A DNA stretch of 38,488 bases from Oscillospiraceae bacterium. Its GTDB lineage: Bacteria > Bacillota > Clostridia > Oscillospirales > QAMX01. Position numbers and translations under genes: made by a program. The stretch is from assembly GCA_015067715.1 (NCBI GenBank), contig SVLY01000021.1:1-38488 (forward strand), read 5' to 3'. The notes under the pieces were generated by a model that had not been told where the DNA came from, ran no database searches, and was given only the letters and a program-made list of their open reading frames with translations. Of this stretch, positions 14,783 through 23,422 are shown piece after piece; the stretch's first letter is position 1, and each line of letters opens with the position of its first letter.

Positions 14783-16945
14783 ATGCTTGAAAAATACAGA
14801 AGTACCGCGCTTGAGCTTGACACCTATTACCGGGAGAGAGACACCTCCGAAAAGGCTCTGGTGGCAGAGCTTTCGCGGCTGTACGGCGAAAACAGCCACC
14901 GGAGCATTTACGCCGTCCGGGCCGCGCTGACGGATTGGCTGTGCAAAAACTGCGAAATAAAGGTGTTTGAGCATTTTCCATTTTTCTCCGAGATAAACGC
15001 CGGACGCCACCGCCACTCATGGGGAGGACTGAATTCCCCTGTGGGCAGATTTTTGCTCGACCGGCAAAGGGAGCTCTGGCTGGACAGATTCCGCATAGAG
15101 ACCCAGCCGGACAGGGATGCTGGCTTTCTCCACAACTGGGATAACCCCGTGGGTGTGGACCATTTTTGCCTTGGCTACGACAAAATACTCTCCCGGGGCT
15201 TTTCCGGCATAATCGCGGACATAGATGAAAAGCTGGGGGAGGATATGGGAGAAGAGGAGCGGGAATTCCTGGTTTCAGCAAAGTCCTGCTCGGAAAGCCT
15301 TCTTTCCCTGGCAGAGCGCTTTTCCCGTGAGGCAGAGCGGCTGTTTTGCGAGACGGGCATTGATAATTACCGCGCAATTGCCGCCGCCGCATCCCGCGTG
15401 CCAAAATACCCGGCGGAAACTCTTTACGAGGCTATGTGCGCCGTTTTCTTCTGCCGGGAGTGCATTTCGACTCTCGAGGGATTCGGCGTGAGCACATGGG
15501 GTCAGCTTGACAGAATGCTCGCCCCCTATCTTGAGGCCGACCTTGCCCGGGGGCGTATCGATATGGCCGGCGCGGCGGAGCTTTTTCATATGCTCCTTGC
15601 CTATACGGACGTGCGCTTTGAGTCCGAGACCCAGTACAACGAGACCTCCACCACCATCGTCCTTGGGGGCTGTGACAGGAACGGTTCGCCCATATTCAAC
15701 GATGTGACGAAGCTTATTCTTCATGCCGCCCTTGATGGGCGCTATATCAGCACGAAGCTGAACTGCCGCATATCTTCAAAACATCCCAGAGAATATTTTG
15801 ACCTTCTGTCTGACATCCAGAGCGTCAACCTTGCGGTGTTCGTAATGCAGAACGACGAGGTAATAATCCCCGCCCTTGTGAAGCGTGGAATAGCCCTTGA
15901 AGACGCGCGGCTCTACGTTGGGGGCGGCTGTCACGAGATACTTCCGGCAAACAATTCCGTGTGCACCAGGGCAGACACGTGGATAAGCCTTCCCAGGCTC
16001 GTCCTTGCCGCAATGGAGGGGGAGGAACCCGGGAGCTTTGAGGACTTTTACCAAAGATTTCTCTCAACCGTGCAGAGCTATATCCTGCGGATAGAGGGGC
16101 TGAAAAACAAATACGAGGCTCTTTGGAGCAGATTTTCCCCCATGCCCCTGTGCTCTGCCACTATTGAAGGTTGTGTCGAGACCTGCCGCGACCTTACTGC
16201 GGGGGGCGCGAAATATTCAAACACAGCCCTCTCTCTGCTGGGTGTGGGCACCTTTGCTGATTCCCTTCTTGGAATAAAGACCCTTGTCTACGACGAAAAA
16301 ATGCTGACCCTTGAAGAGCTTGGCGCCGTGCTCAAAGACAATTTCAAAGGCAACGAAAGGATCCGCGCCTATCTTGTGAACCGCGCGCCCAAATACGGCC
16401 GGGGCGATGTGACGGCGGACGCTCTTGCCGCAAGGGCGCTGAAGGACATTTCCGGAATGTTCGGCCAGAAAAACGGAAGGGGCGGAGACTATCTCCCGGC
16501 AATTTACCCCCACGACATCTACCGCAATCTGGGCGCCGTGTGCCCTGCCACACCGGACGGCCGAAAAGCCGGAGAATATCTCTCCCGGGGCTGTTCGCCT
16601 GGGGAGACCACCGAGGTGAAAAGCCCTCTGGACATTATCCAAAGCCTTGGGAGCATAGATCTCACGGACTACGCCGAGTCCGTCTGCGCCGAGATAACCC
16701 TTCCCCGCATGGAGCCTTCCCGGGGGAAACAGGCCTTCGTTGCCCTTGTGGACAGCTTTTTGGCAAAGGGCGGCTCCTCGATGCAGTTTAACCTTGTGGA
16801 CAGGGAGCTTCTTTTGGAAGCTAAGCGCCATCCGGAGCGCCACGGGGACATAATCGTCCGGGTGTGCGGCTACAGCGCCGTGTTCGTTGCTTTGGACGAG
16901 GAGCGCCAGAACGACATGATCGCCCGCGCCGTGCGGGATATGTGA
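14783..16945 (+). CDS. Glycyl-radical enzyme of unassigned substrate (PFL-like family)
   Basis: 720 aa from the ATG at 14783, which has AAGGAGT 11 nt upstream; ATG 14774 is too close to that site. The glycyl-radical motif is 'RVCGYSAVF' with the radical Gly at about residue 696, followed by the usual 'ALDEERQNDMIAR' tail. The catalytic cysteine is about residue 383 in 'VGGGCHEILPANN'. Many dehydratases and lyases of the family have GCVE at this place, so the His after Cys is a deviation, and pyruvate formate-lyase has a Cys pair that is absent here. It is also shorter than the usual ~780-850 aa. The reaction is unknown. The kinase gene downstream is a possible clue to the substrate. Confidence 0.9.
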   Translation: MLEKYRSTALELDTYYRERDTSEKALVAELSRLYGENSHRSIYAVRAALTDWLCKNCEIKVFEHFPFFSEINAGRHRHSWGGLNSPVGRFLLDRQRELWLDRFRIETQPDRDAGFLHNWDNPVGVDHFCLGYDKILSRGFSGIIADIDEKLGEDMGEEEREFLVSAKSCSESLLSLAERFSREAERLFCETGIDNYRAIAAAASRVPKYPAETLYEAMCAVFFCRECISTLEGFGVSTWGQLDRMLAPYLEADLARGRIDMAGAAELFHMLLAYTDVRFESETQYNETSTTIVLGGCDRNGSPIFNDVTKLILHAALDGRYISTKLNCRISSKHPREYFDLLSDIQSVNLAVFVMQNDEVIIPALVKRGIALEDARLYVGGGCHEILPANNSVCTRADTWISLPRLVLAAMEGEEPGSFEDFYQRFLSTVQSYILRIEGLKNKYEALWSRFSPMPLCSATIEGCVETCRDLTAGGAKYSNTALSLLGVGTFADSLLGIKTLVYDEKMLTLEELGAVLKDNFKGNERIRAYLVNRAPKYGRGDVTADALAARALKDISGMFGQKNGRGGDYLPAIYPHDIYRNLGAVCPATPDGRKAGEYLSRGCSPGETTEVKSPLDIIQSLGSIDLTDYAESVCAEITLPRMEPSRGKQAFVALVDSFLAKGGSSMQFNLVDRELLLEAKRHPERHGDIIVRVCGYSAVFVALDEERQNDMIARAVRDM

Positions 16946-16957
16946 GGGAGGAAAAAT

Positions 16958-17524
16958 ATGAACAGGACTTACGTTATCGGAATTGCAGGGGGTACCTGCA
17001 GTGGAAAGACCACCTTTACCGGCACTCTTGAGGCCGCTCTTGGGTCGTACAGGCTGAAGGTGGCCCACATGGACCACTATTTCAAACCCGTGGATCAGCG
17101 CCCCATGTCCAAAGCGCCTGTGACGGGAAAGATATACAACGACCATAACCACCCCCTCACCATGGATCTGCCCAGACTCGAGGCCGACCTTGAGGGCTGG
17201 CGAACCTCCGGGGAGTTTGATGTTGTGGTTCTTGAGGGTCTGCTCACACTTTGGGACGAGAAGATACTGGAACAGCTTGATCTGAAGCTCTTCGTGGACT
17301 GCCGGGACGACGAGCGCACCGTGCGCCGCATAAAGCGCCACTCTTCCTGGGGACAGAGCTTCGAAGAGATCACAAACGTCTACCTCGACCTGGTGCGCTA
17401 CCGCCACGACGAGTACGTTGCCCCTTCAAAATGGCGGGCAGACTTTTTCCTCAACGGCTCGAACCCCTCGGACGCGGCGCTGGAGGCCGTTGTGAGCCTG
17501 GTTGAAAAGCATTTTTCAAAGTAA
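16958..17524 (+). CDS. Uridine kinase-like P-loop kinase
   Basis: 188 aa. Walker A is 'GIAGGTCSGKTTFT', then 'VAHMDHYFKP' and 'DHNHPLTMDLPRLEADL' as in uridine kinase and phosphoribulokinase relatives, Walker-B-like 'FDVVVLEGLL', and a lid region 'DERTVRRIKRHSSWG'. It is shorter than typical Udk (about 210 aa). GAGGGAGG is the ribosome site, and it starts 12 nt after the glycyl-radical enzyme stop, so it is co-transcribed. It may phosphorylate a nucleoside or sugar made or used by the glycyl-radical enzyme, which is inference. Confidence 0.8.
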   Translation: MNRTYVIGIAGGTCSGKTTFTGTLEAALGSYRLKVAHMDHYFKPVDQRPMSKAPVTGKIYNDHNHPLTMDLPRLEADLEGWRTSGEFDVVVLEGLLTLWDEKILEQLDLKLFVDCRDDERTVRRIKRHSSWGQSFEEITNVYLDLVRYRHDEYVAPSKWRADFFLNGSNPSDAALEAVVSLVEKHFSK

Positions 17525-17564
17525 AAAAACTTCCGCCCCTCGTGACGTGTCACGGGGGGCGGAA
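17523..17564 (-). terminator. Hairpin terminator between convergent genes
   Basis: TTCCGCCCCTCGTGAC (17531-17546) pairs with GTCACGGGGGGCGGAA (17549-17564) with one G-U pair. Reading leftwards it is followed by a T tract, so it ends the acetyltransferase gene. It may also stop the kinase transcript. Confidence 0.82.
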
Positions 17565-17576
17565 TAATTATCCGGT

Positions 17577-18710
17577 TTAGAAGTGCTCGAAAACTCCGGC
17601 AGGGCGGTTGGGGAAGGCCCGGAAAAAGTCCTCGCAGGAGGAGAAGAGCTTTGTGCCCGGGATAAAGGCGGCGGTGTCTGCGCCGTAGCACTCGTAGCCG
17701 AAGACCATCTGGGTGAAGGCCGGAATATCGGCGCTGAGGTCACAGGGGCTGTCATCGGGCAGGCGGGTGACTGTTGCCGAGCCACCGGCATATTTAACGT
17801 TCCACACACCCGTGGTCTTTTCGGCGGGGTAGGAGCTTCCTTCCGGCTCGTACACGCTGACGGTGAACTCACCGGGAGTATCGGGGTATTTTACCGCAGA
17901 GAGCACGCCTTCAACGTCGTTTATCCGCGCCATAATGTCCGGGATGACGGTGATCTTTGTGTGGTGGTAATTTCTCAGACGGCGCTCAACCTCGGGGCAG
18001 AGACCGCACTCGTGGATCTTCACGGTCTCAAGCTCGCCCTCGAACATTCGCAGAAAGCCGAGAACCTTGTCCAGAGCCCCGGGAGAGGTGAAGCCAAGCT
18101 CGTAGACGTTAAGGTTGACGCTTACCATTTTGTTTACGTAATAGTAGTTTTCCACGTTCAGAATAACGTAGGCCTCGGGCTCGCCGTTTTCGTCAAAGGA
18201 GAGATAGGTCTTCTTTTTTTCGTCGGAAAGGCCATAGTCCATGTTGCCGTTCCGGGGAAAGGCCAGATTTCGCTTTGAGGCAAAGCTGTTGTAGACCTTG
18301 TCGAGCAGGGGGATATCTGCGGAGGAACAGCGCTTGAAATCGGAACAGCGGGGAAGATAGCCGAGGGCAGACATGGGAAACTCCAGAATTCTCGTGTCCG
18401 CAACCCGCTCGTAGCCGAATTTGCGGTAGTAGGCAAAGGAGAAGGGGTGGAGAATGCTGATAAGATAGCCCTCGTTTTTGGCGATCTCTCCGGAAAGCTC
18501 AAGCATTTTCCGCACGAGCCCGTATCTTCGGTATTCGGGCTCCGTGCCGATGCCAACGGCGGCAAGAGCCTTTACCCTGGCGCCGTTAAGGTTGGCAATA
18601 TATTTTCTGAATCTGCCGCCGGAGACCTTTTTACCCTCCGGAGTTAAACAGCTCATCTGAATATGTCGGTCGTCGGGGTAGCTGACGGTGATATTGATCC
18701 CGGGGTTCAC
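17577..18710 (-). CDS. Eis-family GNAT N-acetyltransferase
   Basis: 377 aa from the GTG at 18710, with AGGAG 9 nt upstream; a TTG two codons earlier touches that site. The N-terminal GNAT domain shows the acetyl-CoA loop 'VGIGTEPEYRRYGLVRKML' and 'HPFSFAYYRKFGYE', as in Eis proteins. A central second GNAT-like part and a C-terminal sterol-carrier-like domain (~280-377, ending in an aromatic 'VFEHF' carboxylate) complete the three-domain layout. Eis enzymes acetylate amines such as aminoglycosides or peptides. The natural substrate is unknown. Single-gene unit. Confidence 0.83.
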   Translation of the reverse strand: MNPGINITVSYPDDRHIQMSCLTPEGKKVSGGRFRKYIANLNGARVKALAAVGIGTEPEYRRYGLVRKMLELSGEIAKNEGYLISILHPFSFAYYRKFGYERVADTRILEFPMSALGYLPRCSDFKRCSSADIPLLDKVYNSFASKRNLAFPRNGNMDYGLSDEKKKTYLSFDENGEPEAYVILNVENYYYVNKMVSVNLNVYELGFTSPGALDKVLGFLRMFEGELETVKIHECGLCPEVERRLRNYHHTKITVIPDIMARINDVEGVLSAVKYPDTPGEFTVSVYEPEGSSYPAEKTTGVWNVKYAGGSATVTRLPDDSPCDLSADIPAFTQMVFGYECYGADTAAFIPGTKLFSSCEDFFRAFPNRPAGVFEHF

Positions 18711-18748
18711 GGGCAAACACTCCTCTCGGATGAAGAAAGATCGGGTTA

Positions 18749-18777
18749 ATTATATGTCATTTGAAAAGACTTGTCAA
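18749..18777 (-). promoter_or_regulatory. Promoter of the Eis-type gene
   Basis: TTGACA (18772-18777) and TATAAT (18749-18754) on the minus strand, 17-bp spacer, perfect consensus. Confidence 0.88.
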
Positions 18778-18836
18778 TACAGTCATGGAGGGAACAATAA
18801 AGCATTATTTTACCCCCAAAGGTTTGAAGTGCGGTA

Positions 18837-18865
18837 TTGACAATTTGGGAATAATGTGAGAAAAT
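18837..18865 (+). promoter_or_regulatory. Likely aspS promoter
   Basis: TTGACA (18837-18842) with GAAAAT (18860-18865) at 17 bp. The -10 is weak (4 of 6). Confidence 0.5.
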
Positions 18866-18903
18866 AATAAGGTTAAGAAAGAAACGGAAGAAGGATATAA
18901 TCA

Positions 18904-20682
18904 ATGTTTCAGTCCAGAACCCATAACTGCGGTGAGCTGAGGATCGCCGATGCCGGAAAGAGCGTTACTCTCGTCGGCTGGATGGAAAACGTCCGCGAGG
19001 TTGGCACAAATTTTGCTTTCGTCGTGCTCCGCGATTACTACGGTACCACTCAGATCGTTATAGAGACCGAAGAGATGATGAAAGTCATCAAGCCCCTCAA
19101 CAAGGAGACCACCATCTCCGTCACCGGCACCGTCCGTGAGCGTGAATCCAAGAACCCCAAGCTTGCCACCGGCGATATCGAGGTGGTCCCCGAGGCAATC
19201 GAGGTTCTCGGCAAGTGCCGCTACAACTCCCTGCCCTTTGAGATCAACAAGTCCAAAGAGGCAAACGAAGACACCCGTCTGCGCTACAGATATCTTGACC
19301 TTCGCAACCCCGAGGTCAAAAAGAACATCGTTCTCCGCTGCAACGTTGTTGCAGAGCTTAGAAAGCTTATGACCGAAAAGGGCTTTCTGGAGATCACCAC
19401 GCCCATTCTCACCAGCTCTTCCCCCGAAGGCGCAAGGGACTATCTCGTTCCCGCCAGAAACCACCCCGGAAAGTTCTACGCTCTTCCCCAGGCGCCCCAG
19501 CAGTTCAAGCAGCTGCTCATGACTTCCGGCTTCGACAGATATTTCCAGATCGCCCCCTGCTTCCGCGACGAAGACGCCCGCGCGGACAGAACTCCCGGCG
19601 AATTCTACCAGCTGGACATGGAAATGGCCTTTGCCTCCCAGGCGGACGTTCTCTCCGTTCTGGAGGACGTGCTTGTTCCCGTCTTTGAGAAATACGGCAA
19701 GTACGACCGTGTTTCCTCTGCCCCCTTCCGCCACATCCCCTACAACGAAGCTCTTGAGAAATACGGTACCGACAAGCCCGACCTCCGTATCGACCTCGAG
19801 ATCACCGATATCACCGACTGCGTTCGGGGCTGTGAATTCGGTCCCTTCAAGGGCAGTGTTGTCAAGGCCGTTGCCGTGGACAATTTTGACCAGGGCAGAA
19901 AGTGGATCGACAAGCTCCTTGCAGACGTTGAGGTCATAACCGGCAACAAGTCCTGCTGGTTCCGGGTGGACGAAAACGGCCAGCTCACCGGCGGCATCTC
20001 CAAGTTCCTTGCTGACTTTGCCCCCGCCCTTACCGAAAAGCTGGATCTTAAGCCCGGCAGCTTCGTTTGCATGGCCGCCGGCAAAAAGGCCGCCGCCCAG
20101 AAGACCGCCGGTGTTATCCGCCGCCTGGTTGGCACCCGCGTTCCCGGCCACTTCGACGAAAAGCAGTACGCGCTCTGCTGGATCGTCGACTTCCCCATGT
20201 ACGAGCTGGGCGAGGAGAGCGGCAAGCTCGAGTTCTGCCACAACCCCTTCTCCATGCCCCAGGGCGGCATGAAGGCTCTTCAGGAGGCCGAAGGCGATAT
20301 CGAAAAGGCTCTTGCCATCAACGCCAACCAGTACGACCTGGTCTGCAACGGCTACGAGTCCGCTTCCGGTGCTGTCAGAAACCACGATCCCGAGATCATG
20401 GTAAAGGCCTTTGAGATGGTCGGCCTTGGGGAGGACGACGTTAAGGCCAAGTTCCCCGCCATGTACAACGCCTTCTGCTACGGCGCACCTCCCCACGCAG
20501 GCGCCGCTCCCGGCGTTGACCGTCTTATCATGCTCCTCACCGGCGAAGAGTCCATCCGCGAGGTCATCACCTTCCCCATGAACAAGACCGCTCAGGACCT
20601 TATGATGGGCGCCCCCTCCAACGTGGAGCAAAAACAGCTCGACGATGTCCACATCGACATAAGAGCCGAAAAGGAAGAATAA
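18904..20682 (+). CDS. aspS: Aspartyl-tRNA synthetase
   Basis: 592 aa, full length for the bacterial type. An N-terminal OB-fold anticodon domain (~1-105, 'VGWMENVREVGTNFAFVVLRDYYG') is followed by class II motif 1 and motif 2 ('RYFQIAPCFRDEDARADRTPGEFYQLD'), a GAD insertion (~290-400), and motif 3 ('GVDRLIMLLTGEESIREVITFP'). It charges tRNA-Asp in the cytoplasm. AGAAGGAT precedes the ATG. It is transcribed alone and closed by a strong terminator. The discriminating or non-discriminating type cannot be told here. Confidence 0.97.
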   Translation: MFQSRTHNCGELRIADAGKSVTLVGWMENVREVGTNFAFVVLRDYYGTTQIVIETEEMMKVIKPLNKETTISVTGTVRERESKNPKLATGDIEVVPEAIEVLGKCRYNSLPFEINKSKEANEDTRLRYRYLDLRNPEVKKNIVLRCNVVAELRKLMTEKGFLEITTPILTSSSPEGARDYLVPARNHPGKFYALPQAPQQFKQLLMTSGFDRYFQIAPCFRDEDARADRTPGEFYQLDMEMAFASQADVLSVLEDVLVPVFEKYGKYDRVSSAPFRHIPYNEALEKYGTDKPDLRIDLEITDITDCVRGCEFGPFKGSVVKAVAVDNFDQGRKWIDKLLADVEVITGNKSCWFRVDENGQLTGGISKFLADFAPALTEKLDLKPGSFVCMAAGKKAAAQKTAGVIRRLVGTRVPGHFDEKQYALCWIVDFPMYELGEESGKLEFCHNPFSMPQGGMKALQEAEGDIEKALAINANQYDLVCNGYESASGAVRNHDPEIMVKAFEMVGLGEDDVKAKFPAMYNAFCYGAPPHAGAAPGVDRLIMLLTGEESIREVITFPMNKTAQDLMMGAPSNVEQKQLDDVHIDIRAEKEE

Positions 20683-20716
20683 TTTTCTCCTCCATAAGCG
20701 CCAAAGAGACATATTG

Positions 20717-20755
20717 TTTCGGACGGAAGATGCCTCTTCCGTCCGAAAATTTTTT
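20717..20755 (+). terminator. aspS terminator
   Basis: TTTCGGACGGAAGA (20717-20730) pairs perfectly with TCTTCCGTCCGAAA (20735-20748), followed by ATTTTTT. Confidence 0.92.
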
Positions 20756-20760
20756 ACAGG

Positions 20761-20776
20761 CGTTGTAAAAACAACG
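20761..20776. promoter_or_regulatory. Palindrome upstream of the ABC importer promoter
   Basis: CGTTGT-AAAA-ACAACG, perfect 6-bp arms. Its centre lies about 41.5 bp before the RNA start predicted from the -10, the usual place for an activator that contacts RNA polymerase. Confidence 0.45.
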
Positions 20777-20797
20777 GAACTTCCCGAGGCTTTGGGG

Positions 20798-20803
20798 TAT
20801 AAT
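20798..20803 (+). promoter_or_regulatory. -10 element of the ABC importer operon
   Basis: TATAAT at the right distance from the gene. The expected -35 position reads CGGAAC, a poor match, unlike most promoters in this window, suggesting activator dependence. Confidence 0.55.
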
Positions 20804-20844
20804 ACAGTCACAAAGCAAAACTGCTTACGAAAGGATGAATAACA

Positions 20845-21816
20845 ATGAAATTTATAAAGAAGTTTACGGCACTGGTTCTCGTTCTGGGTCTGCTCTGCGG
20901 CGTGCTTGCCGCCTGCGGTAACACCGAGACCTACGAAATGCGGGTCGGAGGCATGAAGGGACCCACCACCATCGGTATGGTCAAGCTTCTTGCCGACAGC
21001 GCAGAAGATAAGACCTCCGTAAAGGTAGACTTTACCCTCGCCGGCGCCGCTGACGAGCTTGCCCCCAAGGTCATCAAAGGCGAGGTCGACCTTGCCGCCG
21101 TTCCCGCAAACCTCGCTTCCGTTCTGTGGAACAAGACCCAGGGACAGGTCGTTCTGCTGGCGGTGAATACCCTTGGCGTTCTCTACATCGTTGACACCGA
21201 CAATTCCGTTCAGAGCATTGCCGACCTCAAGGGCCAGACCATCTACGCCTCCGGCAAGGGTTCAACTCCCGAATACAATCTGCGTTACATTCTCTCTGCC
21301 AACGGCATAGACCCAGATAAGGACGTTACCATCGAATGGAAGAGTGAAGCCTCCGAGGCAGTCGCCCTTCTTGCCACCGGCGGCGGAGTTGCAATGCTTC
21401 CCCAGCCCTACGTGGCATCCGCACAGGCCAAGATCGAAAACCTTCGTATTGCCATCGACCTCACCGCCGAGTGGGACAAGCTGGGCGTTGACTCGAAGAT
21501 GATCACCGGCGTTCTTGTGGGCAGAAGAGAATTTGTGGAGAGCAATCCCCGCGCTGTCAGTGCCTTCCTGGACGAATACGAGGCCTCCATTGCCTACTCC
21601 GTTGAAAACGTCAGCGAAGCCGCCGCTCTCGTGGGCGAATACGGCATAGTGGGAGCTCAGGTGGCAGAAAAGGCCATACCCTACTGCAATCTGGAATATA
21701 TGGACGGTGAAGAGATGAAGGCCGCCGTTTCCGGATACCTCAAGGTACTCTTTGACGCGGATCCTGCCTCTGTTGGCGGAACCCTGCCCGACGACGGTTT
21801 CTACTATGACCGGTAA
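20845..21816 (+). CDS. ABC transporter substrate-binding lipoprotein (SsuA/TauA/NMT1-like)
   Basis: 323 aa. A lipoprotein signal with lipobox 'VLAAC' puts the mature N-terminal Cys at about residue 24. The fold is a type II periplasmic-binding protein: 'MKGPTTIGMVKLL', 'GEVDLAAVPANLAS', 'LKGQTIYASGKGSTPEYNLRYIL' and 'GGVAMLPQPYVASA', as in sulfonate, nitrate or pyrimidine-precursor binders. AAAGGATG precedes the ATG. First gene of an importer operon. No thiamine-type riboswitch is visible in the leader, so the substrate is open. Confidence 0.88.
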   Translation: MKFIKKFTALVLVLGLLCGVLAACGNTETYEMRVGGMKGPTTIGMVKLLADSAEDKTSVKVDFTLAGAADELAPKVIKGEVDLAAVPANLASVLWNKTQGQVVLLAVNTLGVLYIVDTDNSVQSIADLKGQTIYASGKGSTPEYNLRYILSANGIDPDKDVTIEWKSEASEAVALLATGGGVAMLPQPYVASAQAKIENLRIAIDLTAEWDKLGVDSKMITGVLVGRREFVESNPRAVSAFLDEYEASIAYSVENVSEAAALVGEYGIVGAQVAEKAIPYCNLEYMDGEEMKAAVSGYLKVLFDADPASVGGTLPDDGFYYDR

Positions 21817-22591
21817 GAATCAACGGGGCATCGGGAAAATACTGAATAAACCTGCGGTACAGCATACCGCGGCCTGGGTGCTCGCTCTCTGCCTGTGGCA
21901 GGGGGCGAGCATGCTTCCCTACGTGAACGTTTTGCTGGCGTCCCCCTGGGACGTGGTGAAAAAGCTTTGGGAGCTATGTGCTCAGAGTGAGTTTTGGCTC
22001 TCCCTGTGGCGTACCTTCTGGCGGATCGCCGTGGGATTTTTTGCCGGACTGACCTTTGGCGGGCTCTGTGCGTTCGTATCCGCAAGGTGGAGGCTGGCGG
22101 AAAACCTGCTCAAGCCCTACGTTTTCACGATCAAGTCCGTTCCCGTAGCGTCGTTTATTGTGATCGCGCTGGTGATGATGTCCTCAAGGGAGCTTTCGGT
22201 CTTCATTTCCTTTCTCATGGTCTTCCCCGTGGTCTACGGAAATCTTCTTCAGGGCATCAAAAGCCGGGACGTCCAGCTAAAGGAAATGGCAGAGGTATTT
22301 GGCATAAAGCCTGCAAAGCGCTTTGTGTTCATAACCCTTCCCCACTTAAAGCCCCATCTTATTTCGGCCTGCAGTACGGCGCTTGGGCTTGCATGGAAGG
22401 CCGGAGTTGCGGCGGAGGTCATCGGTATTTCCGGCGGTACCATCGGCGAGGCTCTGTATATGGCGAAGGTGCATTTCGACACCGCGGAGCTTTTTGCGTG
22501 GACGGCGGTCATAGTTGTGCTGAGCATCGGTTTTGAAAAGCTGTTCCTTTTGGTTTTAAAATATCTCTACGGGGGGCTTGAGCGCTTATGA
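21806..22591 (+). CDS. ABC transporter permease (SsuC/TauC-like)
   Basis: 261 aa from the ATG at 21806, overlapping the end of the binding-protein gene by 11 nt, which implies translational coupling. About six membrane helices are visible. The EAA loop that docks the ATPase is 'EMAEVFGIKPAKRFVFITLPHLKPHL'. The family forms the membrane channel for sulfonates, taurine or related solutes. Confidence 0.88.
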   Translation: MTGKNQRGIGKILNKPAVQHTAAWVLALCLWQGASMLPYVNVLLASPWDVVKKLWELCAQSEFWLSLWRTFWRIAVGFFAGLTFGGLCAFVSARWRLAENLLKPYVFTIKSVPVASFIVIALVMMSSRELSVFISFLMVFPVVYGNLLQGIKSRDVQLKEMAEVFGIKPAKRFVFITLPHLKPHLISACSTALGLAWKAGVAAEVIGISGGTIGEALYMAKVHFDTAELFAWTAVIVVLSIGFEKLFLLVLKYLYGGLERL

Positions 22592-23157
22592 TAAAGGTTG
22601 AAGGTCTTTGGAAGAGCTTTGGCGAAAAGCAGGTGCTCCGCGACGTTTCCCTCAGTATAGCCCCGGGAGAGACTCTCTGCCTCGTGGGTGAATCCGGCGC
22701 CGGAAAGACCACGCTGGCAAGAGTGCTTTTGGGTCTTGAAAAGCCGGACAGGGGAAGCATTTTCGGCCTGCCTCTCTCTCGCTCGGCGGTGTTCCAGGAG
22801 GACAGGCTCTGTGAGAGCTTCACTGCCCTGCGGAATATCCTCATCGCCGTCAGATGTGACCGGGAGAGCGCGCTTTGCGCTTTGGAAAAGCTTGGCATAT
22901 CCCTGGAAGAGGCTGTGAACAAGCCGGTTTCCGCCTTCAGCGGAGGTATGCGCCGTAGAGTGGCCATTGCCCGGGCTGTGCTCACCGGGGCAGAGCTTTT
23001 GGTGCTTGACGAGCCCTTTAAGGGGCTGGACAGGGAAAATCTCTGCCGTGCGGCAAGATTTGTCCTGGAAGAAAGCAAAAGCAAATATATTGTCATGGTC
23101 ACCCATTCTGAAGAAGAAATCGGGTTGATGAATGGCAAAAAGATGGAAATTAAGTGA
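22588..23157 (+). CDS. ABC transporter ATP-binding protein (SsuB/TauB-like)
   Basis: 189 aa, starting at an ATGA overlap with the permease stop. Walker A is 'GESGAGKTT', the Q-loop is 'AVFQEDRL', the signature is 'FSGGMRRR', Walker B is 'LLVLDEPFKGLD', and the switch His is in 'VMVTHSEEE'. It is shorter than usual (about 240 aa), since the C-terminal region after the H-loop is nearly absent, but all nucleotide motifs are intact. Last gene of the importer operon. Confidence 0.9.
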   Translation: MIKVEGLWKSFGEKQVLRDVSLSIAPGETLCLVGESGAGKTTLARVLLGLEKPDRGSIFGLPLSRSAVFQEDRLCESFTALRNILIAVRCDRESALCALEKLGISLEEAVNKPVSAFSGGMRRRVAIARAVLTGAELLVLDEPFKGLDRENLCRAARFVLEESKSKYIVMVTHSEEEIGLMNGKKMEIK

Positions 23158-23181
23158 AAATAATGATTTGAAACAACAAAA

Positions 23182-23221
23182 ACACCGCTATGTAAAGCAA
23201 AATAGCTTTGCATAGCGGTGT
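23182..23221. terminator. Long hairpin after the ABC operon
   Basis: ACACCGCTATG (23182-23192) pairs with CATAGCGGTGT (23211-23221), and AAAGC/GCTTT extend the stem. On the plus strand there is no T run after it; on the minus strand it is followed by TTTTTG. It could be a terminator or an mRNA 3'-end stabiliser. Confidence 0.5.
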
Positions 23222-23329
23222 AATTCTGTGAAGGAGAGGAGCTTTACACTGGTGTTTTCCGGGTCTTTTCGGGTGAGTTTTTTTGCATGAAAAAATACCC
23301 CGTATTTTACCGAATATCCTTGGGATGAC

Positions 23330-23358
23330 TTGTAATTTGCCTTGAAATAAGCTATAAT
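23330..23358 (+). promoter_or_regulatory. Promoter upstream of the glycosyltransferase gene
   Basis: TTGTAA (23330-23335) and TATAAT (23353-23358), 17-bp spacer. The stretch 23222-23329 holds nothing I recognise. Confidence 0.75.
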
Positions 23359-23381
23359 AGACTAAACACAGATTTGAATCG

Positions 23382-23403
23382 GCGCGGATCTCCGCGCTTT
23401 TTT
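23382..23403 (+). terminator. Terminator-like hairpin between promoter and glycosyltransferase start
   Basis: GCGCGG-ATCT-CCGCGC (6-bp stem with short AT extension) followed by six Ts. It begins about 17 nt into the predicted transcript and ends 19 nt before the gene, so it should act as an attenuator. Confidence 0.65.
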
Positions 23404-23422
23404 GAGGGGAGCTGTTAGGGGT

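Noticed and set aside
16217-17407. 396-codon open frame opposite the glycyl-radical and kinase genes
   Set aside because: It lies antisense to two genes with intact catalytic motifs and has no recognisable protein features.
18901-20811. Long open frame of 636 codons opposite aspS
   Set aside because: It is an antisense shadow of a clear full-length aspS caused by GC-rich codon use, with low-complexity Gly/Val/Leu-rich protein and no ribosome site.
20683-20844. Riboswitch in front of the ABC importer
   Set aside because: The leader after the -10 is only about 35 nt and has no conserved aptamer features, too short for a thiamine-type switch.
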